Shown here in pieces: positions 7,850 through 19,262 of a stretch of DNA of 64,000 nucleotides. Position 1 is the stretch's first letter. Each line of letters starts with the position of its first letter. The notes below the pieces were generated by a model. It was not told where the DNA came from and did not search any database. It saw nothing but the letters and a program-made list of their open reading frames with translations. The DNA is from Streptomyces sp. XY006 (lineage in GTDB: Bacteria > Actinomycetota > Actinomycetes > Streptomycetales > Streptomycetaceae): contig NZ_NOKT01000004.1 of the NCBI RefSeq assembly GCF_002237655.1, positions 248,001 through 312,000 on the forward strand, read 5' to 3'. Both the position numbers and the translations under genes were made by a program.

Positions 7850-8602
7850 TCACAGTCGCCCCGCCTCCACGATCCGCCGCAGGAACCGCCGTGTGCGTTC
7901 CTGCCGGGGCTCTTCGAAGATCTGCCGGGCGGTGCCGTGCTCCAGCACCACGCCGTCCTCCAGGAAACACACCTGGTCGGCGACCTCCCGGGCGAAGCCC
8001 ATCTCGTGCGTGGCCAGCACCATGGTCATGCCCTCGTCCTTCAGGCCGCGCACGACGGTGAGGACCTCGCCCACCAGCTCGGGGTCGAGGGCGGCGGTGA
8101 TCTCGTCGAGCAGCAGCAGCCGGGGGCGTACGGCCAGGGCGCGCACGATCGCCACGCGCTGCTGCTGGCCGCCGCTCAGCCGGTCCGGGTACTCACTCGC
8201 CTTCCCGCCGAGCCCGAGCCGCTCCAGCAGCTCACGCGCGCGTGCCTCGGCCTCGGCACGGGACACCCCGTGCACCCGGCGGGGAGCGAGCGTGATGTTC
8301 TTCAGCACGGTCATGTGCGGAAACAGGTTGTACGCCTGGAAGACCACGCCGATCCGGCGGCGGACGGCGTCCTGGTCGGTACGCGGGTCGGTGATCTCCT
8401 CGCCGTCCAGCCAGATCGCCCCGTCGTCGATCTCCTCCAGCAGGTTGGCGCACCGCAGCAGCGTGGACTTGCCGGAGCCGGAGGCGCCGATCAGCGCGGT
8501 CACCGTGTGCGGGGCGACCTCCAGGTCCACGTCCCGCAGCACGACCGCACCGCCGAAGCTCTTGCGGACGGACTCCATCCGCAGCACGGGCACCCCGCTC
8601 AT
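7850..8602 (-). CDS. Polar amino acid ABC transporter, ATP-binding protein
   Basis: 250 residues with Walker A GASGSGKST, Q-loop in VVFQAYNLFPHMTV, signature LSGGQQQRVAI, Walker B LLLLDEITAALDPE and the H-loop THEM. The NLFPHMTV and THEMGFAREV blocks are typical of the HisP/GlnQ/GluA group. It energises uptake through the permease encoded immediately upstream; the two genes overlap by 4 bases (ATGA at 8599-8602). It is the last gene of a leftward operon: binding protein, permease, ATPase. Specificity is not readable; glutamate, glutamine or a basic amino acid are all possible. Confidence 0.92.
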   Translation of the reverse strand: MSGVPVLRMESVRKSFGGAVVLRDVDLEVAPHTVTALIGASGSGKSTLLRCANLLEEIDDGAIWLDGEEITDPRTDQDAVRRRIGVVFQAYNLFPHMTVLKNITLAPRRVHGVSRAEAEARARELLERLGLGGKASEYPDRLSGGQQQRVAIVRALAVRPRLLLLDEITAALDPELVGEVLTVVRGLKDEGMTMVLATHEMGFAREVADQVCFLEDGVVLEHGTARQIFEEPRQERTRRFLRRIVEAGRL

Positions 8603-9498
8603 GCGACTCCTCCCTGGGCCCGCCGGCGGTCCATGCGGGCCGTCACCCAGTCCGTGAAGCGGGTCATGGGGATGGTCAGCGCGACGAAGACCAGGCCGGC
8701 GACGATGTACGGCGTGTAGTTGAGGCTGCGCCCGACGATGATGTCGGCGGCCCGTACGGCGTCCACGGCTCCGCCGATCGAGACGAGCCCGGTGTCCTTC
8801 TGCAGCGACACCAGGTCGTTGAGCAGCGGCGGCACCTGGCGGCGCACCGCCTGCGGCAGCACCACGTACCGCAGCGCCTGCCGGTTGCTGAGTCCGAGCG
8901 AGCGGGCCGCCGCGCGCTGCGAGGGGTGTACGGACTCGATGCCGGCCCGGAACACCTCGGCGACGTACGCCGAGTAGGTCAGGGTGAGCGCGGTGCCGCC
9001 GAGCAGCACCGGGTCGACGGTCACCCCCTGGAGCCGCAGCGCCGGGACACCGAGGACCACGATCATCAGGTTGATGATGAGCGGCAGCCCGCGGAAGAAG
9101 TCCGTGTAGGCGGCGGCCAGGAACCGCAGCGGGAAGAACACCGGGCCGCGCAGCGTCCGGGCCACGGCGATCAGCATGCCGAGGACGAGCACCGCGGCCC
9201 CGCAGACCAGCAGCAGCCGGACGTTCAGCCACAGCCCTTCGAGGACCACCGGGAACGCCTCGCGCGCGTAGCCCCAGTCGAAGAACGTCTCTTTGGTGCG
9301 CGGCCAGCCCGGGGCGTTGACGACGACCAGGTAGAGGACGGCACCGGTGACCAGTGTCGACACCGCGCCGATCGCCGTGGCGCGCCGGGCGCGCCGACGC
9401 CGGTGGCGCTCGCGCTCCAGGCGCCGCCGGGACGGGACGTAGCCGTCGTGCCCGTCGTGTCCGGCGCCCTCGGCGAGTTCCTCGTCGTGCACCGTCAC
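8599..9498 (-). CDS. Polar amino acid ABC transporter, permease
   Basis: 299 residues. An Arg/His-rich cytoplasmic N-terminus (~35 residues) precedes a first membrane helix, then a HisM/GlnP-type permease domain with about five helices. The family motif FFRGLPLIINLMIV and the EAA-like loop SQRAAARSLGLSNRQALRYVVLPQA are clear. The start chosen is GTG at 9498-9496, overlapping the TGA of the binding-protein gene (GTGA), which implies translational coupling. A longer reading of this frame would run back through the binding-protein gene in the wrong frame and is rejected. Confidence 0.9.
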   Translation of the reverse strand: MTVHDEELAEGAGHDGHDGYVPSRRRLERERHRRRRARRATAIGAVSTLVTGAVLYLVVVNAPGWPRTKETFFDWGYAREAFPVVLEGLWLNVRLLLVCGAAVLVLGMLIAVARTLRGPVFFPLRFLAAAYTDFFRGLPLIINLMIVVLGVPALRLQGVTVDPVLLGGTALTLTYSAYVAEVFRAGIESVHPSQRAAARSLGLSNRQALRYVVLPQAVRRQVPPLLNDLVSLQKDTGLVSIGGAVDAVRAADIIVGRSLNYTPYIVAGLVFVALTIPMTRFTDWVTARMDRRRAQGGVA

Positions 9499-10364
9499 TT
9501 GAGCACCGGTGCGTCGGCGGCGTCCGACAGCCACTGCTGCTCGATCTTCCCGAGGGTGCCGTCCCGGCGCAGCGCGTCCACGGCCCGCGAGACGCAGGAG
9601 GTGAGCGCGCTGCCCTTGTCGAGGACGAGGCCGAACTGCTCCGGTGTGCCGCCGCGATGCTCGAACTGACCGACGATCGTCGCGTCGGTCACCTCGGCCC
9701 CGGTGATGTAGAAGGCGGTCGGCAGATCCACCACGATGGCGTCGACCTGGCCGTTCTTCAGTGCGGACTTGGCCTGGTCGTTCTTGGCGTACACGGCGGG
9801 CGCGCGCGTGGGCCGCACCACGTCGTTGATGTAGTCGAGGCTGGTGGTGCCGACCTGGGCGCCCAGCTTCACGCCCTTCAGACCGGCGAGGCTCTTCGCC
9901 TTCGCCGCCTCGGAGTTCTTGAGCGCGACGACGGCCTGGCGGACGTCGTAGTAGCCGGACGAGAAGTCCACGGCCTTCCTGCGCTCGTCGCTGATGGACA
10001 CCTGGTTGATGTCGAAGTCGAACGTCTTGTCCCCGGGCGCGAAGGCCTTGTTGAACGGGACGGTCTGCCAGACGACCTTGCCCTTGCCGTATCCGAGCCG
10101 CTGGGCGACGGCGTAGGCGACCGCCGACTCGAAGCCCTTGCCGTTGGCGGGATCGTCGTCCTTGAACCAGGGCTCGTAGGCGGGCTGGTCGGTCGCGACG
10201 GTCAGCTTGCCCGGCGTCTCGGTGGCCAACTTGCCTTTCTCGCACCCCTGGGAGGCCGACGCGGAGGGCTTGCCCGAGCTTTCCGGTTGCGGGGCACAAC
10301 TCACGGCGGCGAGGAGGACGACGACGGCGGCGGTGCGGCGCAGGGCTCGCTGAGCAGGAAGCAT
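9495..10364 (-). CDS. Polar amino acid ABC transporter, solute-binding lipoprotein
   Basis: 289 residues. A lipoprotein signal peptide ends in the lipobox AAVSC (Cys ~24), followed by a Ser/Pro spacer and a family 3 binding domain starting LTVATDQPAYEPWF. Typical features are GFESAVAYAVAQRLGY, DFDINQVSISDERRKAVDFS and AIVVDLPTAFYIT. The protein would be anchored to the outer face of the membrane and deliver an amino acid to the permease. The ATG chosen gives a perfect signal peptide but has no clear ribosome site just upstream, so the mRNA may be leaderless or weakly initiated. First gene of the leftward three-gene operon. Confidence 0.9.
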   Translation of the reverse strand: MLPAQRALRRTAAVVVLLAAVSCAPQPESSGKPSASASQGCEKGKLATETPGKLTVATDQPAYEPWFKDDDPANGKGFESAVAYAVAQRLGYGKGKVVWQTVPFNKAFAPGDKTFDFDINQVSISDERRKAVDFSSGYYDVRQAVVALKNSEAAKAKSLAGLKGVKLGAQVGTTSLDYINDVVRPTRAPAVYAKNDQAKSALKNGQVDAIVVDLPTAFYITGAEVTDATIVGQFEHRGGTPEQFGLVLDKGSALTSCVSRAVDALRRDGTLGKIEQQWLSDAADAPVLK

Positions 10365-10810
10365 GGCGGGAGATTGACAGCCGGCGGTCCTCTTTGTCGA
10401 GGTCACGCCGAGAGATGTCCGGATCGTGGGAACGGGTGTTGCAACCGTGTGAACTGCGCCCGGTGGAGACGCTGTTCGGCATGCGCCGGGGCCGCCGGTC
10501 GAGGGCGGGGAACGACAGACCGGCGGCCCGTCCGCCCAGGAGCCGTCATCCTGCGCGGGGCTGCGACCAGTTGACCGCGTGCGCGCACGAGAGGGGAGCG
10601 CATGTACGAGACTGGTGTGTGCGAATGCTTCACACGGGGCGCGTACGCGGCTCACTCCCCGGCGTACTCACGCGCCGGCGCGCTCACTCCGCGGCCCACT
10701 CACGCGCCGGCCCCACTCAGGCGCCGGCCCCACTCAGGCGCCGGCCCCACTCACGCGCTGGCGCGCTCACGCCCCGGCCCCGCCCCGGCGTACTCCGTGC
10801 CGCGCCGTCC
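10365..10810. other. Gene-free interval with repeat array and amino acid operon promoter
   Basis: 446 bases between the leftward binding-protein gene and the end of the leftward metallo-hydrolase gene. The left half should hold the promoter of the amino acid transporter. The right half (about 10640-10790) is a degenerate GC-rich tandem repeat. I see no convincing gene: a + strand frame beginning at 10602 has a good ribosome site but runs into the repeat, whose 17-bp period does not keep a reading frame, and then overlaps the hydrolase gene antisense. Confidence 0.6.
10697..10764 (+). repeat. 17-bp tandem repeat, four clear copies
   Basis: Copies start at 10697, 10714, 10731 and 10748 with the unit CACTCAGGCGCCGGCCC; the second and third are identical, the first differs at one base, and the fourth at several. 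Degenerate copies continue on both sides. Each unit contains the palindrome GGCGCC or a close variant. It lies 3' of the metallo-hydrolase gene. Confidence 0.9.
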
Positions 10811-11467
10811 TCACCACCCGCGCGCGTGCCACTCCGGCAGGTGCGGGCGCTCCGCGCCCAGGCTCGTGTCGTTGCCGTGGCCCGGGTAGACCCACGTCTC
10901 GTCCGGGAGGACGTCGAAGATCTTGGTCTCGACGTCGTGGATGAGGCTGGCGAAGGCCTTCGGGTCCTTGTGGGTGTTGCCCACACCGCCCGGGAACAGG
11001 CAGTCCCCGGTGAACACATGAGGGTGCCCGTGCGGGTCGTCGTAGACGAGGACGATCGAGCCGGGCGTGTGCCCGACCAGGTGGCGCGCGGTGAGCTCGA
11101 CCTGCCCCACCCGGATCGTGTCGCCGTCGTCGACCGGCACATCGGTGCGCACGGGGATGCCCTCGGCGTCCTCCCGCCCCGCGTACGTGCGGGCGCCGGT
11201 GGCCGCCACGACCTCGGCGAGCGCCTGCCAGTGGTCGCCGTGCCGGTGGGTCGTGACGACCGACGTGATCCCGTCGTCGCCGATCATGCCGAGCAGCGTC
11301 TGCGCCTCGTTGGCGGCGTCGATCAGCAGCTGCTCGTCGGTGGCCCGGCAGCGCAGCAGATAGGCGTTGTTGTTCATCGGACCCACCGCGATCTTCGTGA
11401 TCATCAGGTCCTTGAGCTCGTGCACGTCGGCAGGCCCGCCGACCGTCACCTGTCCGCTGTACGTCAT
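10811..11467 (-). CDS. Metallo-beta-lactamase-fold hydrolase (glyoxalase II-like)
   Basis: 218 residues. Zinc ligands are visible: THRHGDH (~73-79, the HxHxDH motif), HLVGHTPGS, the bridging Asp in FTGDCLFPGG, and YPGHGNDT. The order and the VGHTPGSI and VYPGHG blocks are those of glyoxalase II-like thioester or sulfur-transfer hydrolases. In actinomycetes such enzymes often act on mycothiol or related thiol conjugates, and the gene immediately upstream on the same strand (35-base gap) belongs to the mycothiol-linked DinB/MDMPI family, so a shared thiol-detoxification role is plausible but inferred. Cytoplasmic; no signal peptide. Confidence 0.85.
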   Translation of the reverse strand: MTYSGQVTVGGPADVHELKDLMITKIAVGPMNNNAYLLRCRATDEQLLIDAANEAQTLLGMIGDDGITSVVTTHRHGDHWQALAEVVAATGARTYAGREDAEGIPVRTDVPVDDGDTIRVGQVELTARHLVGHTPGSIVLVYDDPHGHPHVFTGDCLFPGGVGNTHKDPKAFASLIHDVETKIFDVLPDETWVYPGHGNDTSLGAERPHLPEWHARGW

Positions 11468-11502
11468 GTCCGCCAGCCTATAGCGGCGGAGCGGGCCGGG
11501 TC

Positions 11503-12192
11503 CTACAACGGGGGCAGTGCGGGCAGCGGTCCGCCGTCAACCGTCAGCGCGGCACCGTCGCGGCGTCCCGCGAGCCACCCCAGGAGGTCCGCCGGCGTCC
11601 CGGTGACGGTCACCTCGGGGCGGTCGCCCGGCGTGCTTCCCGTGCGCCACGCGCGCGTGCCGTCCGTCACGTGGGTGGGCGGTACGTCGGGATGCCCGGC
11701 GAACCGGTCCGCGAGGAACTCGATCTCCCGCTCGGTGAACTCCTCGGGCAGGTCCTCCAGCTCGTACCCGATGCCGAGGTCCACATGGTGCAGCTCCACC
11801 TCCACCCACCGCCGGAACGGCACCCGGGCCGCGGCGTCCTTGACGCCGTTGCGCAGCTCCACCGTGCGCGACCAGTCCGCCGGCGCGTCCCCGGTCTCCT
11901 GAAAGCGGGCCGCGCTCTCCCGCAGGTCCGTGAGCTGGACGTCGAGGGCGCGCGGGGCGTCCCGCTCGATGTCGGCGTCCCGGGCCTCGGCGGAGGCGTA
12001 CATGGGACGGCCCTCCAGGACGTTCACGAGGGCGTCCGCGTTCCGGGCGAGGTGGGCCAGGACATGGCCGCGGGTCCAGCCGGGCAGCCGTGACGGCTGC
12101 GTCACAGCGGCGTTGTCCAGGGGGCCGACTGCGGTCAGCAGCCGTTCCGTCGCGTCCCGTACAGACGCCAGGTCATGAGCGTGATCAATCAT
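11503..12192 (-). CDS. DinB/MDMPI-type protein (maleylpyruvate isomerase family)
   Basis: 229 residues. The N-terminal four-helix DinB-like domain has the family pattern LPGWTRGHVLAHLARNADAL, with metal-binding His residues there and in VEVELHHVDLGIGYE (~137-151). Mycothiol-dependent maleylpyruvate isomerase has this fold, and most relatives are uncharacterised thiol-dependent transferases. A C-terminal domain of ~70 residues ending in GDRPEVTVTGTPADLLGWLAG is the MDMPI C-terminal type. ATG at 12192 is chosen because homologous proteins begin near MIDHAHDL; a longer N-terminus is possible. Likely co-transcribed with the metallo-hydrolase gene. Confidence 0.85.
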   Translation of the reverse strand: MIDHAHDLASVRDATERLLTAVGPLDNAAVTQPSRLPGWTRGHVLAHLARNADALVNVLEGRPMYASAEARDADIERDAPRALDVQLTDLRESAARFQETGDAPADWSRTVELRNGVKDAAARVPFRRWVEVELHHVDLGIGYELEDLPEEFTEREIEFLADRFAGHPDVPPTHVTDGTRAWRTGSTPGDRPEVTVTGTPADLLGWLAGRRDGAALTVDGGPLPALPPL

Positions 12193-12212
12193 GGTGCTGA
12201 CCCTAGCTCCGC

Positions 12213-12243
12213 CACTCCTTCGGGTGAAGGTGGTGAAGGAGTG
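12213..12243. promoter_or_regulatory. Inverted repeat upstream of the DinB/MDMPI gene
   Basis: Perfect 9-bp arms CACTCCTTC (12213-12221) and GAAGGAGTG (12235-12243) with a 13-base spacer. It lies 21 bases before the leftward DinB/MDMPI start, so it could be an operator or an RNA hairpin in its leader. Confidence 0.45.
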
Positions 12244-12336
12244 CCGTAAATCGAATGCACGTGCTATATGGTCGGACGTGGCGTCGGGCATGCTGGAGAG
12301 CCGGGGTTTGTTGGCAACCCGTGAATCCGACCGGCG

Positions 12337-12359
12337 TTGTCAGTGGCTCCCCCTAGTCT
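12337..12359 (+). promoter_or_regulatory. RecA-NDp (PafBC-type) DNA-damage promoter of uvrA
   Basis: TTGTCAGTG (12337-12345), eight bases, then TAGTCT (12354-12359). This matches the actinobacterial RecA-independent damage promoter, TTGTCRGTG-N8-TANNNT, which PafBC activates in mycobacteria. It predicts a start near 12366 and a ~50-base leader before the uvrA GTG. Confidence 0.85.
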
Positions 12360-12414
12360 GAGAAAGACGGGGGCCCCGCCCCTGTCACTTCTCTCAAGAA
12401 AGGTGCGGACCGGC

Positions 12415-15468
<3,054 letters not shown>

Positions 15469-15480
15469 CGGCTCCCGCCG

Positions 15481-15525
15481 AACGCGCCGTGCCCCACGGG
15501 TGACTCCCGTGGGGCACAGCGCGTT
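15481..15525 (+). terminator. Terminator hairpin after uvrA
   Basis: A perfect 12-bp stem, GTGCCCCACGGG (15489-15500) with CCCGTGGGGCAC (15506-15517) and loop TGACT, extended after a 2-base mismatch by AACGCG/CGCGTT. It lies between the convergent uvrA and yceI genes and could serve both. Confidence 0.85.
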
Positions 15526-15535
15526 CAGTGCCGAA

Positions 15536-15588
15536 ACGACGGCCGGAACGACGGCCGGAACGTCTGTCGAAGCGTCTGCCGGAACGAC
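15536..15588 (+). repeat. Short 12-bp repeat downstream of yceI
   Basis: Two exact copies of ACGACGGCCGGA (15536-15547, 15548-15559) are followed by degenerate 11-13-bp copies. It lies between the uvrA terminator and the end of yceI. Confidence 0.7.
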
Positions 15589-15597
15589 TGCTTCAGC

Positions 15598-16149
15598 TCA
15601 GGCGGCCTTCGGCTCCACGAACTGCATGTCGAGCTGGATCTTCACCACTTCGCCGAGCAGTCCGGGAGCGAAGTCGAGCCCGAACTCGCTGCGCCGGATC
15701 TCGCCCGTCGCCTCGAACCCGGCGTGCCGGCTGCCGTCCATCGGCACCTCGACCAGCCCGCCGAACTCCACGGCGAGCGTCACCGGGCGCGTCACGCCGC
15801 CGATCGTCAGCTCGCCCTCCATCGTCCAGTCCTCGCCCGCACCCGACACCCGCGTCGAGCGGTACGTCATCGTCGGGCGCTTCTCGACGTCGAGCAGGTC
15901 GGAGGCGCGGACATGGGCGTCCCGGTCGGCGTTGCCCGTGTCGATCGAGGCCAGGTCGACCGTCGCGGAGACCCGCACGTCATCGACCCGCTCCCCGACG
16001 AACAGCTCGGCCTCCAGCCGTTCGAAACGGCCCCGCACCTTGGCGATGCCCAGGTGACGGATGGTGAAGTTCACGGAGGAGTGGAACGGGTCCAGGGCCC
16101 AGTGCCCCGGGGCCAGCGGAAGGGTGGTGGTGGCGGTGTCATTCGTCAT
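15598..16149 (-). CDS. YceI-family lipid-binding protein
   Basis: 183 residues. The YceI lipocalin-like fold is evident: GHWALDPFHSSVNFTIRHLGIAKVRGRFE, then VDLASIDTGNADRDAHVRASDLLDVEKRPTMTY and the strand FGLDFAPGLLGEVVKIQLD. Family members bind polyisoprenoid or amide lipids; E. coli YceI is periplasmic, but this protein has no signal peptide and should be cytoplasmic, as is common in Streptomyces. The ATG at 16149 has GGAGGG just before it. It is divergent from the HTH regulator gene across 102 bases, so control by that regulator is likely. Confidence 0.92.
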   Translation of the reverse strand: MTNDTATTTLPLAPGHWALDPFHSSVNFTIRHLGIAKVRGRFERLEAELFVGERVDDVRVSATVDLASIDTGNADRDAHVRASDLLDVEKRPTMTYRSTRVSGAGEDWTMEGELTIGGVTRPVTLAVEFGGLVEVPMDGSRHAGFEATGEIRRSEFGLDFAPGLLGEVVKIQLDMQFVEPKAA

Positions 16150-16251
16150 GCCCTCCACCCTGCGGCCCCCGCGGCCCGGCAGGGAGACCGGCCCGAGGCT
16201 GGTAGTGACAGGGCCATCCTCCGCGCGCGGCGGGGCGGTACGTTCGGACGG

Positions 16252-17115
16252 GTGAGCGACAACGAGTTGGGCACGTACCTGCGCACCTGGCGCGAAGCCG
16301 TCACCCCCGCCGAGGCCGGGCTCCCCACGGGCCCACGGCGCCGCACCCCGGGCCTGCGGCGCGCCGAGCTGGCCATGCTCGCCGACATCAGCGTCGAGTA
16401 CCTCACCCGGCTGGAACAGGGACGCGACCGCAACCCGTCCGCCCAGGTGCTCGGCGCCCTCGCCGACGCCCTGAACCTGTCCCTGGCCGACCGGATGCTG
16501 CTGCGCCGCCTGACCAAGGAGGCCGACGGCGGCGACCCCCTGGTCTGCGCCGCCGCCCCGGCCCTCAGCCGTACGGCCCGCCCGACGGTACGGGCCGTAC
16601 TGGACCGTCTGGAGCCCGCTCCGGCGCTGGTGGTCAACTGGATCGGCGACGTCCTCGCCCACACCGCCGGCTACGCGCGGCTGGTCGGCCCCATCGGCCT
16701 GCTCGACGGCGAGCCGCCCAACCTGCTGCGGTACCTGTTCACCGACGCGCGGGCCCGCAGCGCCTACCGCGACTGGGAGCGGGTGGCCGACGACCTCGTC
16801 GCCCGGCTCCGGCACGGCGTCCCCCTCAGGGACCCCTACCTCACCGAGCTGGCCGACGAACTGACGGTGACCGCGGGGGCGGACTTCACCGACCGGTTCG
16901 CCGACCTCGCCATGACACCCAGGACGACGGGCTCCCAGCACCTCGACCACCCGGAAGCCGGCTCCCTGCGGCTGCTGCACGAGACGCTCGCGCTCCCCGA
17001 CGAGGGGCAGCGCGTCATCATCCACCTGCCCGCGGACGACGCCACAGCCGCGGCCCTGGACCGCCTCAACGGCCGCCGCCCCGGCGCGCTGCGGGCGGTG
17101 GGGGAGACGGGCTGA
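16252..17115 (+). CDS. HTH transcriptional regulator with MmyB-like ligand domain
   Basis: 287 residues. The N-terminal XRE helix-turn-helix (~4-75) has GLRRAELAMLADISVEYLTRLEQGRDRNPSAQVLGALADAL. The C-terminal ~200 residues match the MmyB-like ligand-binding domain (PALVVNWIGDVLAHTAGYARL, LLRYLFTDARARSAYRDWE, HPEAGSLRLLHETLALPDEGQRVIIHLP), thought to bind fatty-acid-like ligands. These regulators typically repress a divergently transcribed target, here yceI, and a lipid-sensing regulator beside a lipid-binding protein makes functional sense. Start GTG at 16252; the longer open frame to the left is the reverse side of yceI. Confidence 0.9.
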   Translation: MSDNELGTYLRTWREAVTPAEAGLPTGPRRRTPGLRRAELAMLADISVEYLTRLEQGRDRNPSAQVLGALADALNLSLADRMLLRRLTKEADGGDPLVCAAAPALSRTARPTVRAVLDRLEPAPALVVNWIGDVLAHTAGYARLVGPIGLLDGEPPNLLRYLFTDARARSAYRDWERVADDLVARLRHGVPLRDPYLTELADELTVTAGADFTDRFADLAMTPRTTGSQHLDHPEAGSLRLLHETLALPDEGQRVIIHLPADDATAAALDRLNGRRPGALRAVGETG

Positions 17116-17203
17116 GGCGCCACCCGCCCGGAACCTCACCACAGGCTGGGAGTGACGCGGGGCCCCTCCTCCAGCGAGGGCGGCCGAGCGAGGTCAGTCG
17201 GCG

Positions 17204-18112
17204 TCAGCCGTCCAGCTCGTGCGCGTACGGCGGTTCCGCCCCCGCGCGCGAGCACGTCACCGCCGCCGCCCGCGCCGCGAAGCCCAGCAGCTCCGACCAG
17301 CCGTCCGGCCCCAGCGCGGCCAGGGCCGGACCGCTCAGCGCGTCGCGTACCGCGAGCCCGTGCAGCAGCGCCGCGTTCACCGTGTCGCCCGCGCCGATCG
17401 TGTCCACGACCTCCACCCGCTCGCCCGGCACGGAGTACGTGCCGCCGTCGGCCGTGAACGCGGTCAGCCCGTCACCACCCCGGGTGATCACGACCGCAGC
17501 CGGACCGGCCGCGAGCCACTCCTGGGGCGTGCCGCCGAGCCACCGGGCGTCCTCCTCGGACAGCTTCAGCAGCGTCACCGACGGCAGCCAGCTCTTGAAC
17601 CGCGCCCGGTAGGCGTCCGCGTCCGGGATCAGCCCGGCCCGGATGTTCGGGTCGAGCGCGGTGAACACGCCCTGGGCGGCCGCCGCCCGCATCAGTTCCT
17701 CGTACGCGCTCGCCCCCGGCTCCAGCACCAGCGAACAGGTGCCGAAGGAGACCGCGCGGGTGCCGTCCGGCAGCGCGGAGGGCGCCGCGAACAGCCGGTC
17801 CGCCGTCCCCTCGACGTAGAACGAGTACGCCGCCGAGCCGTCCGCGCCGACCGTGGCGACGGCCAGCGTCGTGGGCTCGGTGCCGCGCTGCACGGCCGAC
17901 ACGTCCACCCCGGTCTCGCGCAGCCGGTCCAGCAGGGCCTCCCCGAACGCGTCGGACGAGACCCGGGAGCAGAAGGCGGCGGGGGAGCCGAGGCGGCCCA
18001 GGGCCACCGCTGTGTTGTAGGGGCCGCCGCCGAGCGCCGGCTGCAGTGCCGCCAGGGCACCCGTGCCCCGCGGTACCAGGTCGATCAGTGCCTCACCGGC
18101 GACGACGATCAC
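17204..18112 (-). CDS. PfkB-family sugar kinase (fructokinase-like)
   Basis: 302 residues. ATP-dependent ribokinase fold: N-terminal VVAGEALIDLVP, the first PfkB signature region GGGPYNTAVALGRLG (~37-51), and the catalytic anion hole VDTIGAGDTVNAALLHGL (~245-262) containing the base Asp. GEALIDLVP and GGGPYNTA favour fructokinase-type enzymes. The start GTG at 18112 overlaps the LacI stop (GTGA), so the kinase is translationally coupled to its regulator. No transporter lies beside it; the sugar may enter by a PTS or transporter encoded elsewhere. Confidence 0.9.
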   Translation of the reverse strand: MIVVAGEALIDLVPRGTGALAALQPALGGGPYNTAVALGRLGSPAAFCSRVSSDAFGEALLDRLRETGVDVSAVQRGTEPTTLAVATVGADGSAAYSFYVEGTADRLFAAPSALPDGTRAVSFGTCSLVLEPGASAYEELMRAAAAQGVFTALDPNIRAGLIPDADAYRARFKSWLPSVTLLKLSEEDARWLGGTPQEWLAAGPAAVVITRGGDGLTAFTADGGTYSVPGERVEVVDTIGAGDTVNAALLHGLAVRDALSGPALAALGPDGWSELLGFAARAAAVTCSRAGAEPPYAHELDG

Positions 18113-19146
18113 GACGGGATTCCTTCCTCGGACGGGCAGCCGCACGACGTGCGGTGGACGAAGGTGCAGGGCAGCCGCAGGGTCCGGGCCGGCCGGTCCG
18201 GCTCGGCGAGCCGCTCCAGGAGCACGCGCACGGCCCGGGCACCGATGTCCTTGCTGGGCTGGGCGATCGCGGTGAGCCGGGGCGAGAACAGATCCGCCCA
18301 GGCGAAGTCGTCGAAGCAGCACAGCGCGATGTCGTCCGGCACGGACAGGCGGTGGGCGCGCAGGGCCCGCAGCGCTCCGATGGTCATCGCGTTGTTTCCG
18401 GTGATCAGCGCGGTGGGCGGCACGGCCTGTGACAGCAGGGCGGCGACGGCCACCTCGGCGCCGGCCGACTCCGAGTCGCCGTGCACCAGGAGCCGCTCGT
18501 CGTACGGCAGCCCCGCGAAGGCGAGGCCGCTGCGGTAGCCCATGATCCGCTCGGTCGTGGTGCTGAGCCCCGGCAGTCCCGCCACCATCCCGATCCGCCG
18601 GTGCCCGAGCCCGGCGAGATGGGCGACCAGCCGGGACGTCGGTTCGGCACTGTCCGCGCACACCTGGTCGAACCGCGGGCCGCCGTCCGTCTCCGGGGCC
18701 TTCACCAGCCGGTCGAGGAAGACGGCGGGTACGTCGTGCCGCCCCAGGTAGGCGAGCAGCCCCCGCGGGTCGGCGGAGGGGGCGACGATCATGCCGTCCA
18801 CCCGGCGCTCGTGCAGCAGCTGGACCACCTTGCGCTCATGCCCGGGGTCGTCGTGCGGATCGGCGAGCAGCAGGCTGTAGCCGGCTTCCAGCGCGGCGGC
18901 CTCGACGCCCTGGAGGATCTCCGTGAAGTACGGGTTGCTGATCGCCGACACCGCCAGTCCGATGGACCGGGTGCGTGACGTCACCAGGGCACGGGCCAGG
19001 GTGTTGGTGGTGTAGCCGAGTTCCTCGACGGCGTCCAGGACCGCCTGGCGGGTGTGCGGCAGCACCGGCCGGGTGCCGTTCAGCACGTGCGAGACGGTCG
19101 CCACGGAGACACCGGCGCTCCGCGCGACGTCGGCCATCGTCGCCAT
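18109..19146 (-). CDS. LacI-family transcriptional repressor
   Basis: 345 residues. N-terminal HTH and hinge: MADVARSAGVSVATVSHVLNG (~4-24) and NTLARALVTSRTRSIGLAVS, then a periplasmic-binding-type sugar domain (ISNPYFTEILQGVEAAA, DGMIVAPSADPRG, ALITGNNAMTIGALRALR). It should respond to a sugar or sugar phosphate related to the PfkB kinase encoded just downstream in the same transcript. A near-perfect 28-base palindrome 117-144 bases before its start contains two AANCGNTT centres and is the likely autoregulatory operator. Confidence 0.93.
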   Translation of the reverse strand: MATMADVARSAGVSVATVSHVLNGTRPVLPHTRQAVLDAVEELGYTTNTLARALVTSRTRSIGLAVSAISNPYFTEILQGVEAAALEAGYSLLLADPHDDPGHERKVVQLLHERRVDGMIVAPSADPRGLLAYLGRHDVPAVFLDRLVKAPETDGGPRFDQVCADSAEPTSRLVAHLAGLGHRRIGMVAGLPGLSTTTERIMGYRSGLAFAGLPYDERLLVHGDSESAGAEVAVAALLSQAVPPTALITGNNAMTIGALRALRAHRLSVPDDIALCCFDDFAWADLFSPRLTAIAQPSKDIGARAVRVLLERLAEPDRPARTLRLPCTFVHRTSCGCPSEEGIPS

Positions 19147-19262
19147 GCCGTTCGCCTCCTCGGTGGGGTCGCGTCGTCGGGTCTCCGGCCTCGGGTCTCC
19201 GGTCTTCGGGACTCCGGCCCTCGCGTCGGTCCAGGCGGGGAACGTACCGCATTCCGCGCCGC

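Noticed and set aside
10602..10889. A 95-residue frame with a good ribosome site (GGGGAG) before ATG 10602
   Set aside because: It runs through a 17-bp tandem repeat whose period breaks the frame and then overlaps the metallo-hydrolase gene antisense. A very short leader peptide remains possible but is unsupported.
15536..15588. CRISPR-like array near the yceI end
   Set aside because: The copies are 11-13 bp without unique spacers. It is a simple degenerate tandem repeat.
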